The notes under the pieces were generated by a model that saw nothing but the letters and a program-made list of their open reading frames with translations, was not told the DNA's origin and searched no databases. From positions 124,001 through 188,000 of the forward strand of contig NZ_JAFFZM010000008.1 of assembly GCF_017676345.1 (NCBI RefSeq): a DNA stretch of 64,000 nt. Direction: 5' to 3'. Below are positions 52,960 to 62,028 of the stretch, piece by piece. The DNA is from Streptomyces smyrnaeus (GTDB lineage Bacteria; Actinomycetota; Actinomycetes; Streptomycetales; Streptomycetaceae). The position numbers were made by a program, and so were the translations under genes. Numbering within the stretch: position 1 is the first letter of the stretch; each line of letters begins with the position of its first letter.

Positions 52960-53711
52960 CCCAACAGGCAGATCGCGAGGGCGGTGAGCGGCAGGGCGGC
53001 CGAACGGGCCCACTCGGCCCGGCCGGCGGGCCCGTCACCGAGGGCGGGCGGCATGGTCCCGGTGTAACCGCGGCTGAGCATCGCCAGGTGCACACGTTCG
53101 CCCCGCTCGTAGGAGCGGATGAACAGCGAACCGGCCGATTTGGCCAGTACCCCCCAGTGCCGGGGGCCGCGTGCCTCGAAGCCGCGCGAGAGGCGGGCGG
53201 TGCGCATCCGGCGCATCTCCTCGCTGATGACGTCGGCGTAGCGCACCATGAAGGTGGCGATCTGGCACAGCAGCGGCGGCATCCGCAACCGCGCCAGCCC
53301 CAGCAGGAGTTCGTCGAGCCTGGTCGTCGAGGCGAGCAGCACCGAGGCGGCCACTCCGAGGGTGCCCTTGGCCAGCACGTTGAACGCGCCCCACAGGCCC
53401 GACTCGGACAGCGTCAGCCCCCAGACGGTGATCCGCTCCCCCTCCGCGACGAACGGCAGCAGCACCGCGAACGCCACGAAGGGCACCTCGATCGCCATCC
53501 GGGTCAGCAGATGGCGCGGCGGCACGCGGGAGACGGCGGCGACCGCGGCCAGCAGCAGCGTGTAGGCGCCGAACGCCCAGACGGCCTCGCGCGGGGTGGC
53601 GACGACCAGCAGGACGAAGCAGAAGACCGCCGCCAGCTTGCAGTGCGCGGGCAGCGCGTGCACGGGCGAGTGGCCGTGCTTGTAGAGCTTGTGCGCGTGT
53701 CCTGCGCCCAT
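52947..53711 (-). CDS. cbiQ: Cobalt/nickel ECF transporter T component
   Basis: A 254-residue membrane protein with about five helices. The hallmark Ala-Arg-Gly type coupling motifs are MRTARLSRGFEARGPRH and VHLAMLSRGYTG, which dock to the ATPase. An N-terminal HAHKLYKHGHSPVHALPAH, rich in His, is typical of CbiQ. It is 12 bp after cbiMN and overlaps cbiO, so this is one operon. Confidence 0.92.
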   Translation of the reverse strand: MGAGHAHKLYKHGHSPVHALPAHCKLAAVFCFVLLVVATPREAVWAFGAYTLLLAAVAAVSRVPPRHLLTRMAIEVPFVAFAVLLPFVAEGERITVWGLTLSESGLWGAFNVLAKGTLGVAASVLLASTTRLDELLLGLARLRMPPLLCQIATFMVRYADVISEEMRRMRTARLSRGFEARGPRHWGVLAKSAGSLFIRSYERGERVHLAMLSRGYTGTMPPALGDGPAGRAEWARSAALPLTALAICLLGWTL

Positions 53712-53723
53712 CCCGGCCGGCCC

Positions 53724-54872
53724 CTAGCCCTCGGTGGCGGGCGGGGCGGTGGGGGCGCCCTCGGCGGTCCGGACCCCGGCGGCCTCCTGCTGGGCCTGGT
53801 CGCGACGGCGGCGCAGGAGGACGAAGACGCCCGAGCCGACGGCGAGGGTGGCACCCACCCCGATGACGCCCGCCAGACCGCCGGAAAGCCGTGCGTCGGC
53901 GATGTCCTTGACGCCGTAGTCGGCCAGCGGGGAGTCCTCCGCCGCGTGCTTCTCCGCCTTCTTGTCGATGCCGTGGTCGGCGGCGACCTTCTCCAGCCCG
54001 TCGGGGCTGGACGAGGCGTAGAAGCTGAGCCCTCCCGCACACAGCAGGGTGACGACGAGGCCGGTGATCCACAGCGGCCGGGTGGAGCGGCGCCGAGGGG
54101 TGGCGGGGGCCGCCGGGGAGGCGGGCGCGGGCGCGGCAGCGGGCCGGGGTGCCGCGTCGGGGTCGGCGGACAGCGGCGAGGGGCGCAGTTGGAGCCGTAC
54201 GGTGAGCCGGTCGCGTGCCGCGTACACCAGGTCGGGTCGGACGGCCACCACCGCTCCCACGGTCGCTGCGGTGATCACCGCCTCCCCGATGCCGATGAGC
54301 ACATGCACGCCGACCATCGCGCCGAACACCTTGCCCAGCGCGACGTCCGTCGTCCCGCCGAGCGCGTAGAGAGCGGTGAAGGCGACCGCTGCCGCCGGGA
54401 CGGAGACGAGCGCGGCGACGAAGGAGGTGCCGGTCACCATGGACCGCCGGCGCGGCAGCACCCGCAGCAGCCCGCGGAAGATGCCGTAGGCGACCAGCAC
54501 GGTCACCACGCCCATGTCCGTGATGTTGGTGCCCAGCGCGGTCAGCCCACCGTCCGCGAACAGCACGGCCTGCAGGAGCAGTACGACGGACACGCACAGC
54601 ACGCCCGTGTACGGCCCCACGAGTATCGCCGCCAGCGCGCCACCCAGCAGATGGCCGCTGGTGCCCGCGGCCACCGGGAAGTTGAGCATCTGCACGGCGA
54701 AGATGAACGCGGCCACCAGTCCGGCCAGCGGCGCCGTCCGCTCCCCCGCCTCGCCGGGACCGCCGCCCAGTTCGCGCCGCGCGCCACGCAGGGAGACGGC
54801 GACAGCCGCGGCGGCGACGACTCCCGTACCGGCCGAGACGGGGGCGTTGATGAATCCATCGGGTACGTGCAT
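53724..54872 (-). CDS. cbiM: CbiM-CbiN fusion, substrate-binding membrane component for Co/Ni
   Basis: A 382-residue protein starting MHVPDGFINAP; the N-terminal Met-His serves as metal ligand in CbiM/NikM, which fixes the start at 54872 rather than the longer frame. The CbiM part (about 1-235) has VQMLNFPVAAGTSGHLLGGA. A Pro/Ala linker joins it to a CbiN-type end with SSSPDGLEKVAADHG and two helices. The fused NikMN/CbiMN layout is common in actinobacteria. A Nur-box-like site upstream suggests nickel. Confidence 0.92.
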   Translation of the reverse strand: MHVPDGFINAPVSAGTGVVAAAAVAVSLRGARRELGGGPGEAGERTAPLAGLVAAFIFAVQMLNFPVAAGTSGHLLGGALAAILVGPYTGVLCVSVVLLLQAVLFADGGLTALGTNITDMGVVTVLVAYGIFRGLLRVLPRRRSMVTGTSFVAALVSVPAAAVAFTALYALGGTTDVALGKVFGAMVGVHVLIGIGEAVITAATVGAVVAVRPDLVYAARDRLTVRLQLRPSPLSADPDAAPRPAAAPAPASPAAPATPRRRSTRPLWITGLVVTLLCAGGLSFYASSSPDGLEKVAADHGIDKKAEKHAAEDSPLADYGVKDIADARLSGGLAGVIGVGATLAVGSGVFVLLRRRRDQAQQEAAGVRTAEGAPTAPPATEG

Positions 54873-54947
54873 CGAGGCACTCCGCTTCCTCACGGCTTCT
54901 CACAACGGCCCGGCAATGGCCTGGCAGCGGCCGTCTCCAGCCTTTTG

Positions 54948-54978
54948 AGAATAGCGGTCAGATGCAAAGAGTTCGCAA
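54948..54978 (-). promoter_or_regulatory. Nur-box-like site and -10-like element upstream of the metal transporter
   Basis: ATGCAA-AGAGT-TCGCAA (54962-54978, plus strand) fits the Streptomyces nickel-uptake regulator pattern tTGCaa-n5-ttGCAA at all strongly conserved bases. On the minus strand TATTCT (54953-54948) lies 8 nt downstream, so a bound Fur-type Nur protein would cover the -35/spacer. I see no cobalamin riboswitch signature in the 285-bp region, arguing for nickel control. The evidence is by eye only. Confidence 0.55.
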
Positions 54979-55157
54979 GAGGGCGATTCGAATGCCCGGA
55001 ATTGGGAGGGCTCGTGGGGTCCTGTCCCCCACCCTGTGGCAGAGCTCACCAGGCCGTTCGGGTGACTGTGCCGCTTCAACAAGCGTCTGACAGAGCGAAG
55101 GGGCAACCCGGTCCGAGCGATGAGCGCACCGGGAACCCCCGACCCAGAGGAGCAGAA

Positions 55158-55571
55158 GTGTCCAAGGTCATCACCCGCATCGTGCAGGCTCAACTGATCA
55201 CCCGGCCGCCCGCGACCCGGCCTTTGACACCCGCTCTCCGGTACGACACGGACGATCCGCTGGCCGTGCGGATCGTCTTCCCCTCCGAGATCTCCCTGGA
55301 CGGCGAGGAAGTCGCCTGGGCCTTCTCCCGCGAACTGCTCGCCGAGGGGCTGCGCGGGCCCGCGGGCGAGGGCGATGTCCACATCTGCCCCTGCGGGCAG
55401 GAGCGGACAGTGATCGAGCTGTACGCCGGCGAGGGCGTCGCGGTGCTGGAGTTCCGCGCCGCCGATCTGGGGCGGTTCCTCCAGCACTCCTACGACCTGG
55501 TGCCGGCCGGTGCCGAGACGGCGCTGCTGGACCTGGAGGAGGGGTTCGCCGCACTGCTGCGCGGCGTATGA
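55158..55571 (+). CDS. ssgE: SsgA-like sporulation/cell-division protein, probably SsgE
   Basis: A 137-residue SALP with the family core VFPSEISLDGEEVAWAFSRE (about 36-55). It continues ELLAEGLRGPAGEGDVHICP, then TVIELYAGEGVAVLEF and RFLQHSYDLVPAGAE. SALPs occur only in sporulating actinomycetes and control septation, wall processing and spore separation. The neighbourhood (PBP, pmt, rsmA, Ni/Co transporter) matches that of ssgE in S. coelicolor, hence the symbol. GTG 55158 follows AGAGGAG. A terminator follows at 55636. Confidence 0.85.
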   Translation: MSKVITRIVQAQLITRPPATRPLTPALRYDTDDPLAVRIVFPSEISLDGEEVAWAFSRELLAEGLRGPAGEGDVHICPCGQERTVIELYAGEGVAVLEFRAADLGRFLQHSYDLVPAGAETALLDLEEGFAALLRGV

Positions 55572-55635
55572 CCGGGCGTCGGCGGGCCCGTCCGTCGGCC
55601 CGGCGGCCGACCGCCGCCGCTCCCGGCATGGGAAA

Positions 55636-55688
55636 CCCCCGCCCACCCGCTCCCTTCGGGAGACAGCTGGACGGGGGCTCTTCTTTCA
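55636..55688. terminator. Bidirectional terminator between ssgE and the MMPL gene
   Basis: An outer CCCCCG...CGGGGG stem with inner CTCCC-TTCG-GGGAG is followed by CTCTTCTTT on the plus strand. It sits between convergent stops at 55571 and 55697. Confidence 0.75.
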
Positions 55689-55696
55689 GCGTCGGC

Positions 55697-57952
55697 TCAC
55701 ACCCCGGTGCGCTCCGGCTCCCGCGGCGGGGGAACCACAGCGGGGGCCTGGTCCGAGTGCAGCTGCTTTTGCAGGCGTTCGCCCTCCACGTCGACATTGG
55801 GCAGGGCCCGGTCCAGCCAGCGCGGCAGCCACCAGGCGTGCCGCCCCAGCAGGGCGAGCACCGCGGGCACGATGGCCATCCGCACCACGAAGGCGTCGTA
55901 GAGGATGGCGACGGCGAGGCCGAAGCCCATCATCTTGATCATGGATTCGGACGAGCCGATGAACCCGGCGAACACGCTGATCATGATGACGCCCGCCGCG
56001 GTCACCACTCGCGCGCCCAGCCGGAATCCGCTGACGATGGCCTGGCCGGGGTTCTCCCCGTGCACATACGCCTCGCGCATCCGCGTGACGAGGAAGACCT
56101 CGTAGTCCATCGCGAGCCCGAAGATCACACCGATCATGAAGATCGGCATCATGCTCATGATCGGCCCGGTCTGTTCGACGCCGATCAGGCTCGCCAGCCA
56201 GCCCCACTGGAAGACGGCCACCACGGAGCCGAGTGCCGCCAGCACCGACAGCAGGAAGCCGAGCGCCGCCTTGAGCGGCACCAGCACCGAGCGGAAGACC
56301 AGCATCAGCAGTACGAAGGCCAGGCCCACGACCAGCGCCAGATAGGGCACCAGTGCGTCATTCATGACCTGCGAGAAGTCGATGGCGACCGCGGTGGCGC
56401 CGGTGACCAGCAGGGTGGCACCCGTCTCCTTCTCGATCGCGTCCGACTGGTCACGGATGTCGCGCACGATGTCCTCGGTGCGCGCGTCGCTGGGGCCGTA
56501 CTTCGGGATGGCGGTCAGAGTGGCGGTGTCAGCGGCGTCCCACTGCTTCTTGTTCGGCTGCGCCGGGGTGACGGCGACGACGCCGTCCACCTTCTGCAGC
56601 CGCTTCTGGATCTCGGCGGCAGCGGCCTGCGGGTCGTCGGCGCCCTTCATATCGGCCACGGCCATCAGCGGGCCGTTGAAGCCCGCCCCGAAGCCGTCGG
56701 AGAGCATGTCGTACGCCTTGCGCTGGGTGGTCTTCTCCGGCTGGTTGCCCTCGTCGGGCAGGCCCAGCTTCATGGCGCCGACCGGCAGCGCCAGGGCGCC
56801 GAGCGCCAGTACGGCGGTGACCAGCACCAGTACGGGACGGCGCAGCACGAAGCTCGCCCAGCGGGCGCCGGCCTTGGGGCGCTGGCCCTCCGCGTCCGCG
56901 GCGGGCGGCACTCCGGTGGCGGGGTTGGCCTTGCGCACCCGGCGGCCGAAGATCCGCTTGCCGACCATTCCGAGCGCGGCGGGCACCAGCGTGAGTGCCA
57001 CCAGCACGGCGATGACCACGGTGCCGGCGGCGGCCATACCCATCTTGGTGAGGACCGGGATGTTGACGACGGAGAGCCCGACCAGCGCGATCACGACGGT
57101 CAGACCGGCGAAGACCACGGCGGAGCCCGCCGTTCCGACGGCACGTCCGGCCGCCTCCTCGCGGTCCCGGCCCTCGGTCAGCTCCGCGCGGTAGCGGGAG
57201 GCGATGAACAGCGCGTAGTCGATGCCGACCGCGAGGCCGATCATCATGGCCAGCGTGGTGGTGTTGGCCGACAGGCCGAGGGTGGCGCCGAGCGCGGTGA
57301 TCGAGGAGATGCCGATCATCACGCCGATCAGCGCGGTGATCAGCGGCAGCCCGGCCGCGATGAGGGAGCCGAAGGTGAGGATCAGTACGACGGCGGCGAT
57401 GCCGATGCCGAAGATCTCCGCGTTGCCCATCTCGGGCTCGACCAGCAGCGCGTCACCACCGGTCTCCACCGTCAGGCCGGTGCCGCGGGCCGACTGTGCG
57501 GCGTCCTTGATCGTCTCGCGGGTCTTGTCGGTGATGTCCTGGGCCGGGACCTTGTAGGTCACCGAGGCGTAGGCGATGCTGCCGTCTTTGCTGATCGCCC
57601 CGCTGCCCTTGGCGAAGGGGTCGGAGACGGCTGCCGCCTGGCCGCCGCTCAGCTCCTCGCGCGCCTCCTGGACAGCGGCCTTGTTGTCGGAGGCGGTGAT
57701 CTTCTCGCCGGTGGGCGCGCGGAAGACCATCCGGGCCGTCGCACCCTCCGCGTTGGCGTCCGGGAAGCGCTCTTCCAGCAGGTCGAAGGCCTTCTGGGCC
57801 TGGGTGCCTGGCAGTGCGAAGTCGTCGTCGGGCGGGCTGGAGGCAGTGGACGCGCCACCTATGGCGAGCGCCAGCAATGCCACCCATATCAGGGCGACGA
57901 TGCGGCGGCGCCGGAAGGCGAGTCTGCCGATCTTGTACAGGAACGTGGCCAC
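55697..57952 (-). CDS. MMPL/RND-family exporter
   Basis: A 751-residue protein with about 11-12 transmembrane segments and two large extracytoplasmic loops. Motifs include GIDYALFIASRYRAEL (helix 4 Asp-Tyr pair of MMPL proteins), its second-half counterpart GLAMDYEVFLVTRMRE, and FGSLIAAGLPLITALIGV. MMPL proteins export lipids, siderophore-like or small hydrophobic compounds; the cargo is unknown. GTG 57952 has GGAGA upstream. It is divergent from the tricorn-like protease with possible operators between. Confidence 0.9.
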   Translation of the reverse strand: MATFLYKIGRLAFRRRRIVALIWVALLALAIGGASTASSPPDDDFALPGTQAQKAFDLLEERFPDANAEGATARMVFRAPTGEKITASDNKAAVQEAREELSGGQAAAVSDPFAKGSGAISKDGSIAYASVTYKVPAQDITDKTRETIKDAAQSARGTGLTVETGGDALLVEPEMGNAEIFGIGIAAVVLILTFGSLIAAGLPLITALIGVMIGISSITALGATLGLSANTTTLAMMIGLAVGIDYALFIASRYRAELTEGRDREEAAGRAVGTAGSAVVFAGLTVVIALVGLSVVNIPVLTKMGMAAAGTVVIAVLVALTLVPAALGMVGKRIFGRRVRKANPATGVPPAADAEGQRPKAGARWASFVLRRPVLVLVTAVLALGALALPVGAMKLGLPDEGNQPEKTTQRKAYDMLSDGFGAGFNGPLMAVADMKGADDPQAAAAEIQKRLQKVDGVVAVTPAQPNKKQWDAADTATLTAIPKYGPSDARTEDIVRDIRDQSDAIEKETGATLLVTGATAVAIDFSQVMNDALVPYLALVVGLAFVLLMLVFRSVLVPLKAALGFLLSVLAALGSVVAVFQWGWLASLIGVEQTGPIMSMMPIFMIGVIFGLAMDYEVFLVTRMREAYVHGENPGQAIVSGFRLGARVVTAAGVIMISVFAGFIGSSESMIKMMGFGLAVAILYDAFVVRMAIVPAVLALLGRHAWWLPRWLDRALPNVDVEGERLQKQLHSDQAPAVVPPPREPERTGV

Positions 57953-58076
57953 GAGAGAGGTTCTCCGGTCTCGAGGTCGGACAGTCGGACGGTGGATGGA
58001 GCAGAGCGGAACGGAAGCAGCAGAGCCGGGTGAGCCGAGGGATCTTGAGGGAACACGGCGGGGAGGTGCCGAGCCC

Positions 58077-58136
58077 GACAATGAGAGCTCATGTCAATCG
58101 ACGCTCGCTCGCACCCGTAAGGGTGAGTCCGGACTC
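58077..58136. promoter_or_regulatory. Cluster of palindromes between the MMPL and tricorn genes
   Basis: Three structures sit within 60 bp: GACAATGAG-AG-CTCATGTC (58077-58095, one base short of perfect), CACCC-GTAA-GGGTG (58112-58125) and GAGTCCGGACTC (58125-58136, perfect). TTGACA on the minus strand overlaps the first and may be the MMPL -35 element. Candidate operator region; no adjacent regulator gene is present. Confidence 0.45.
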
Positions 58137-58195
58137 GGAAATGAGGGACACGTCACAACTTGCTTGGGTGCAAATACACACGAAACATGGAATAG

Positions 58196-61100
58196 ATGAC
58201 CGACGACGGCGCGTATCTCCGCTTTCCACATCTGCATGGCGATCTGCTCTGCTTCGCCGCCGAGGACGACCTTTGGGTGGCTCCTGTCCCCGAGGCCGGG
58301 GAGCCCTCGGAGCGGGCGTGGCGGCTGACCGTGGACCGGACCCGGATCGGCCACCCGCGCTTCTCGCCGGACGGGCAGCGCATCGCCTTCACCAATTGGC
58401 GCAGCCTGGACCCGGAGATCTACCTGATCTCCGTACGGGGCGGCCCCGAGCGGCGGCTGACGTACTGGGGCGCGACCGACACCCGGGCGCGCGGCTGGAC
58501 CCCCGAGGGCGATGTGCTGGCGGTGGCCTCGCACGGGGAGCCGTTCGCGCACCGGGCGTGGGCGTACCGCATCCCCGTCGACGGACCCGACGGCCCGCCC
58601 GCCGGCCGCCCGGATGTCTCGTGCCCGGGCAGCAGGCTGCCGTGGGGGCCGGTCTCGGACATCGCCGTGGCCGAGCAGGAGGGCGAGCGCCGCACCCTGC
58701 TGCTGACCGGGACACCGCCGCATGAACCCGCAAGCTGGAAGCGGTACCGGGGCGGGGCCACGGGGCGCATGTGGCTGCAGGGCGAGCGGCTGCTGCCGGA
58801 GTTGGAGGGGAATCTGGACTCGGTGATGCTGGTGGGCGACCGGGTCGCCTTCCTCTCCGACCACGAGGGCATCGGCAATCTGTACTCCTGCCGCCCGGAC
58901 GGCACCGATCTGCGCCGCCACACCGACCACGACGCCTTCTACGCCCGGCACGCGGCCACCGACGGACGGCGCGTGGTCTACCAGTGCGCGGGCGAGCTGT
59001 GGATGGTCGACGACTTCGCGCACGTGGCACGCCCCCGGCGGCTCGACGTGCGGCTGGGCGGCCCGCGCGCGGGACGGCGCTCCTACCAGGTGCCCGCCGC
59101 CGCGCATGTGAACGCGCTGGCCGTCGACCCCACCGGGCGGGCGAGCGCAGTGGGCGTACGCGGCAGCCTGTACTGGCTCACCCACCGCGACGGACCCGCG
59201 CGGGCGCTGGCGGACACCCCCGGGGTGCGGGTGCGGATGCCCACCATGCTGGGCGACACCGGACGGATCGCCTATGTCACCGACGCGGAGGGCGAGGACG
59301 CCATCGAGATCGCGGACCTGCCCCGCGCCTCCCGGCCCCGGCCCGCCTACCGGATCGCCGCCGGCCGGCTGGGGCGGGTGCTGGAACTGGTCGCCGCACC
59401 CTCCGGTGAGCGGCTGGCGGTCGTGGCGCACGACGGGCGGTTGCTGCTGGTCGATGTGCCCGACACCACCGAGACCCCCGAAGCGGACGGCGAGCCCGCT
59501 GCGGAAGTCCCCGTCAGCGAGGTGGCGTGCTCCGAGAACGGGCCGGTGCACGACCCGGCGTTCTCCCCCGACTCGCGCTGGCTGGCCTGGGCGCACCCGG
59601 GGGTGGGCCGGTCGCTGTCCTGCATCCGTATCGCGAAGGTCACCGGGAGCGTCGGCGGGCCGGAGGGCGAGCGCACGGTCCTCGACGTCACCGACGGGCG
59701 GTTCGAGGACGAGCAGCCGGTCTTCACCCGGGACGGGCGCTATCTCGCGTTCCTCTCGTGGCGCGGCTTCGACCCGGTCTACGACGTGCACACCGGAGAT
59801 CTCTCCTTTCCGCTGGGCTGCCGTCCGTATCTGGTGCCGCTCTCCTCGGCGACGCTCTCGCCGTTCGCGCTGACCCCCGAGGGGCGCCCGGCGGCGGGCG
59901 GGCTCGACCCGCAGGACCGCCCGGCCCCCGGCGAGGAGGAGGGCCCCGAGGCGTCGGTGCTGGTGGAGGCGGAGGGACTGGCGAACCGGGTCACCCCGTT
60001 CCCGGTGACGGCCTCCAAGTACACGGCGCTGTGCCCGGTGGCCGGGGGCGGGCTGATCTGGCTGCGGTACCCGATCTCCGGCGCACTCGGCGAGACGTTC
60101 GTCAACCCGGCCGACACCTCCGGCCGCCCGACACTGGAACACTTCGACCTGACCACCGCCAAGCGCACCGAACTCACCAGCGACGTCGACTGGTTCGCAC
60201 CCAGCGGCGACGGCACCCGGCTGGTCGTCAACGACGAGGGACTGCTGCGGGTCGTCCCGGCCGACCAGCAGGCCGACTCCGACACCACCACCTACATCGA
60301 CCTGCGCCGCATCCTGCACGACGTCGACCCGGCGGCCGAGTGGCGGCAGTCCTACGCCGAGGCGGGGCGGCTGATCAGGGCCTACTTCTGGGACCCGGGG
60401 ATGAGCGGCATCGACTGGGAGGCCGTCCTCGACCAGTACCGGCCGCTGGTCGAACGCGTCGCCTCCCCCGACGAGTTCGCCGACCTGCTGCGCGAGGTGC
60501 TCGGCGAACTCGGCACCTCGCACGCCTACGTCACCCCCGCCCGGCGCGACGAGGGCCCCTCGCACTACCAGCGGCCCATCGGCTTTCTGGGCGCTGATCT
60601 CATCCACACCCCCGAGGGCGACTGGCAGATCGGCCGCATCCTGCCGGGCGACTCCTCCGACTCCCGGGCCCGCTCCCCGCTGGCCGGCTCACCGGTGCGG
60701 GAGGGCGCGGTGCTGACGCATGTGGACGCCCGGCCCGTCGACTCCTGCAGCGGTCCGGCACCGCTGCTGGCCGCGGCCGGCGGCACCACCGTGGAGCTCA
60801 CCCTTCAGCAGGAGGGACCGCGCCGGGTCGCGGCCGTCCCGCTGATCGACGAACGCCCGCTGCGCTACCAGGACTGGGTGGCGCGGCGCCGGGACGTCGT
60901 ACGCGAGTTGAGCGACGGGCGCTGCGGCTATCTGCACATCCCCGACATGGGCGGCTCCGGCTGGGCGCAGTTCAACCGGGACGTACGCCTGGAGGTCTCC
61001 CGGCCCGCGCTCATCGTGGATGTACGGGGCAACGCGGGCGGGCACATCAGCGAACTCGTCCTGGAGAAGCTGACCCGCACCATCCTGGGCTGGGACCTGA

Positions 61101-61546
61101 CGCGCAACGCGCAGCCCGTCACCTACACCAGCAACGCTCCGCGCGGCCCGGTGGTCGCCGTCGCCGACGAGGCCACCGCCTCCGACGGCGACATGATCAT
61201 CGCCGCGTTCCGGCTGCTCGGTCTGGGTCCGGTCGTCGGCGCCCGCACCTGGGGCGGGGTCGTCGGTATGACGGGCAGGCACCGGCTCGGCGACGGCACG
61301 GTGATCACGGTGCCGATGAACGCCGCGTGGTTCGAGGGCTACGGGTGGTCGGTGGAGAACCGCGGTGTGGAGCCGGACATCGAGGTGCTGCGCACCCCGC
61401 TGGACTGGGCCGAGGGCCGCAGCTCCGTGCTGGGCACCGCCGTGAGCACCGCCCTCGACCTGCTGGAACGGCACCCGGCCCGGACCCCGCCCGACTACCG
61501 GGACGTCCCCGACCGCTCCCGCCCCCCGCTCCCGCCGCGTTACTGA
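58196..61546 (+). CDS. Tricorn-like protease
   Basis: A 1116-residue cytosolic protein. The first ~650 residues form beta-propeller repeats (FSPDGQRIAFTNWRS, FSPDSRWLAWAHPG, RDGRYLAFLSWRG). A helical core, a PDZ domain (SPVREGAVLTHVDARPVDS) and a C-terminal Ser-protease domain follow. The catalytic His is in LGTSHAYVTP (about 775) and Ser in ATASDGDMIIAAF (about 996), with GVVGMTGRH and ENRGVEPDIEV completing the site. Tricorn degrades oligopeptides downstream of the proteasome, which Streptomyces possess. ATG 58196 has no clear binding site. Confidence 0.92.
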   Translation: MTDDGAYLRFPHLHGDLLCFAAEDDLWVAPVPEAGEPSERAWRLTVDRTRIGHPRFSPDGQRIAFTNWRSLDPEIYLISVRGGPERRLTYWGATDTRARGWTPEGDVLAVASHGEPFAHRAWAYRIPVDGPDGPPAGRPDVSCPGSRLPWGPVSDIAVAEQEGERRTLLLTGTPPHEPASWKRYRGGATGRMWLQGERLLPELEGNLDSVMLVGDRVAFLSDHEGIGNLYSCRPDGTDLRRHTDHDAFYARHAATDGRRVVYQCAGELWMVDDFAHVARPRRLDVRLGGPRAGRRSYQVPAAAHVNALAVDPTGRASAVGVRGSLYWLTHRDGPARALADTPGVRVRMPTMLGDTGRIAYVTDAEGEDAIEIADLPRASRPRPAYRIAAGRLGRVLELVAAPSGERLAVVAHDGRLLLVDVPDTTETPEADGEPAAEVPVSEVACSENGPVHDPAFSPDSRWLAWAHPGVGRSLSCIRIAKVTGSVGGPEGERTVLDVTDGRFEDEQPVFTRDGRYLAFLSWRGFDPVYDVHTGDLSFPLGCRPYLVPLSSATLSPFALTPEGRPAAGGLDPQDRPAPGEEEGPEASVLVEAEGLANRVTPFPVTASKYTALCPVAGGGLIWLRYPISGALGETFVNPADTSGRPTLEHFDLTTAKRTELTSDVDWFAPSGDGTRLVVNDEGLLRVVPADQQADSDTTTYIDLRRILHDVDPAAEWRQSYAEAGRLIRAYFWDPGMSGIDWEAVLDQYRPLVERVASPDEFADLLREVLGELGTSHAYVTPARRDEGPSHYQRPIGFLGADLIHTPEGDWQIGRILPGDSSDSRARSPLAGSPVREGAVLTHVDARPVDSCSGPAPLLAAAGGTTVELTLQQEGPRRVAAVPLIDERPLRYQDWVARRRDVVRELSDGRCGYLHIPDMGGSGWAQFNRDVRLEVSRPALIVDVRGNAGGHISELVLEKLTRTILGWDLTRNAQPVTYTSNAPRGPVVAVADEATASDGDMIIAAFRLLGLGPVVGARTWGGVVGMTGRHRLGDGTVITVPMNAAWFEGYGWSVENRGVEPDIEVLRTPLDWAEGRSSVLGTAVSTALDLLERHPARTPPDYRDVPDRSRPPLPPRY

Positions 61547-61696
61547 CCCGCACCGCTCCGCACCACCCCGCAGCGCTTTGCAGGCTTTGCACCTTTTGAT
61601 ACGGAATGCGGGTTACGGCGTGGCGTGGCAGGGTGGAAAGTGCCCATGAGGACATGCCCATGAGGACACGTATCCGATCCGTCCGAAGGAGTGACG

Positions 61697-61888
61697 ATGG
61701 GCTTCGCAGACCAGTTCAAGTCCAAGGCAGAGCAGCTTCGGCACAAGGGCAAGGCAAAGGCGGAGGAGAGCAAGTCCCGCTCCGGCGGCAAGCAGGGCGG
61801 CGGCGGCCAGGACGCCCGCGAGAGGGCGCAGGAGCTCAAGGACAAGGCCCAGCAGCGCGCCCAGGAGTGGAAAGACAAGAACCGCTGA
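61697..61888 (+). CDS. Small hydrophilic helical protein (CsbD-like composition)
   Basis: 63 residues, highly charged: MGFADQFKSKAEQLRHKGKA, then a Gly-rich hinge and ARERAQELKDKAQQRAQEWK. No transmembrane segment. It resembles small stress-induced, disordered or coiled proteins such as CsbD. ATG 61697 has AAGGAG 5 nt upstream. A strong terminator (61909-61937) follows, so it is monocistronic. Function unknown. Confidence 0.75.
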   Translation: MGFADQFKSKAEQLRHKGKAKAEESKSRSGGKQGGGGQDARERAQELKDKAQQRAQEWKDKNR

Positions 61889-61908
61889 CGCGCTCCCACG
61901 GCCGACAA

Positions 61909-61937
61909 GGGGCACCCTCCTGCTACGGGGGTGCCCC
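61909..61937. terminator. 9-bp GC hairpin after the small hydrophilic gene
   Basis: GGGGCACCC and GGGTGCCCC are separated by 11 nt, 20 bp beyond the stop at 61888. Confidence 0.75.
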
Positions 61938-62018
61938 TGTCCGTCTTCCGCAGGCTGCGGGTGCGCTTGTGGTTGCTCGCGCAGTTCCCCGCGCCCCTTA
62001 CTGGGCGCGGGGAACTGC
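61938..62018. repeat. Dispersed intergenic repeat, copy C, in inverted pair
   Basis: The complement of this stretch reads AGGGGCGCGGGGAACTGCGC ... CCCGCAGCCTGCGG, the same element as copies A and B. Its start is duplicated in inverse orientation, giving GCAGTTCCCCGCGCCC (61981-61996) opposite 62003-62018, a perfect 16-bp stem with a 6-nt loop. It ends 10 bp before the SDR stop. Confidence 0.8.
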
Positions 62019-62028
62019 GGGGCAGGCC

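Noticed and set aside
54873-55157. Cobalamin riboswitch before the metal transporter
   Set aside because: I could not find the conserved B12-box arrangement on the minus strand; a Nur-like box fits better. A covariance search would settle it.
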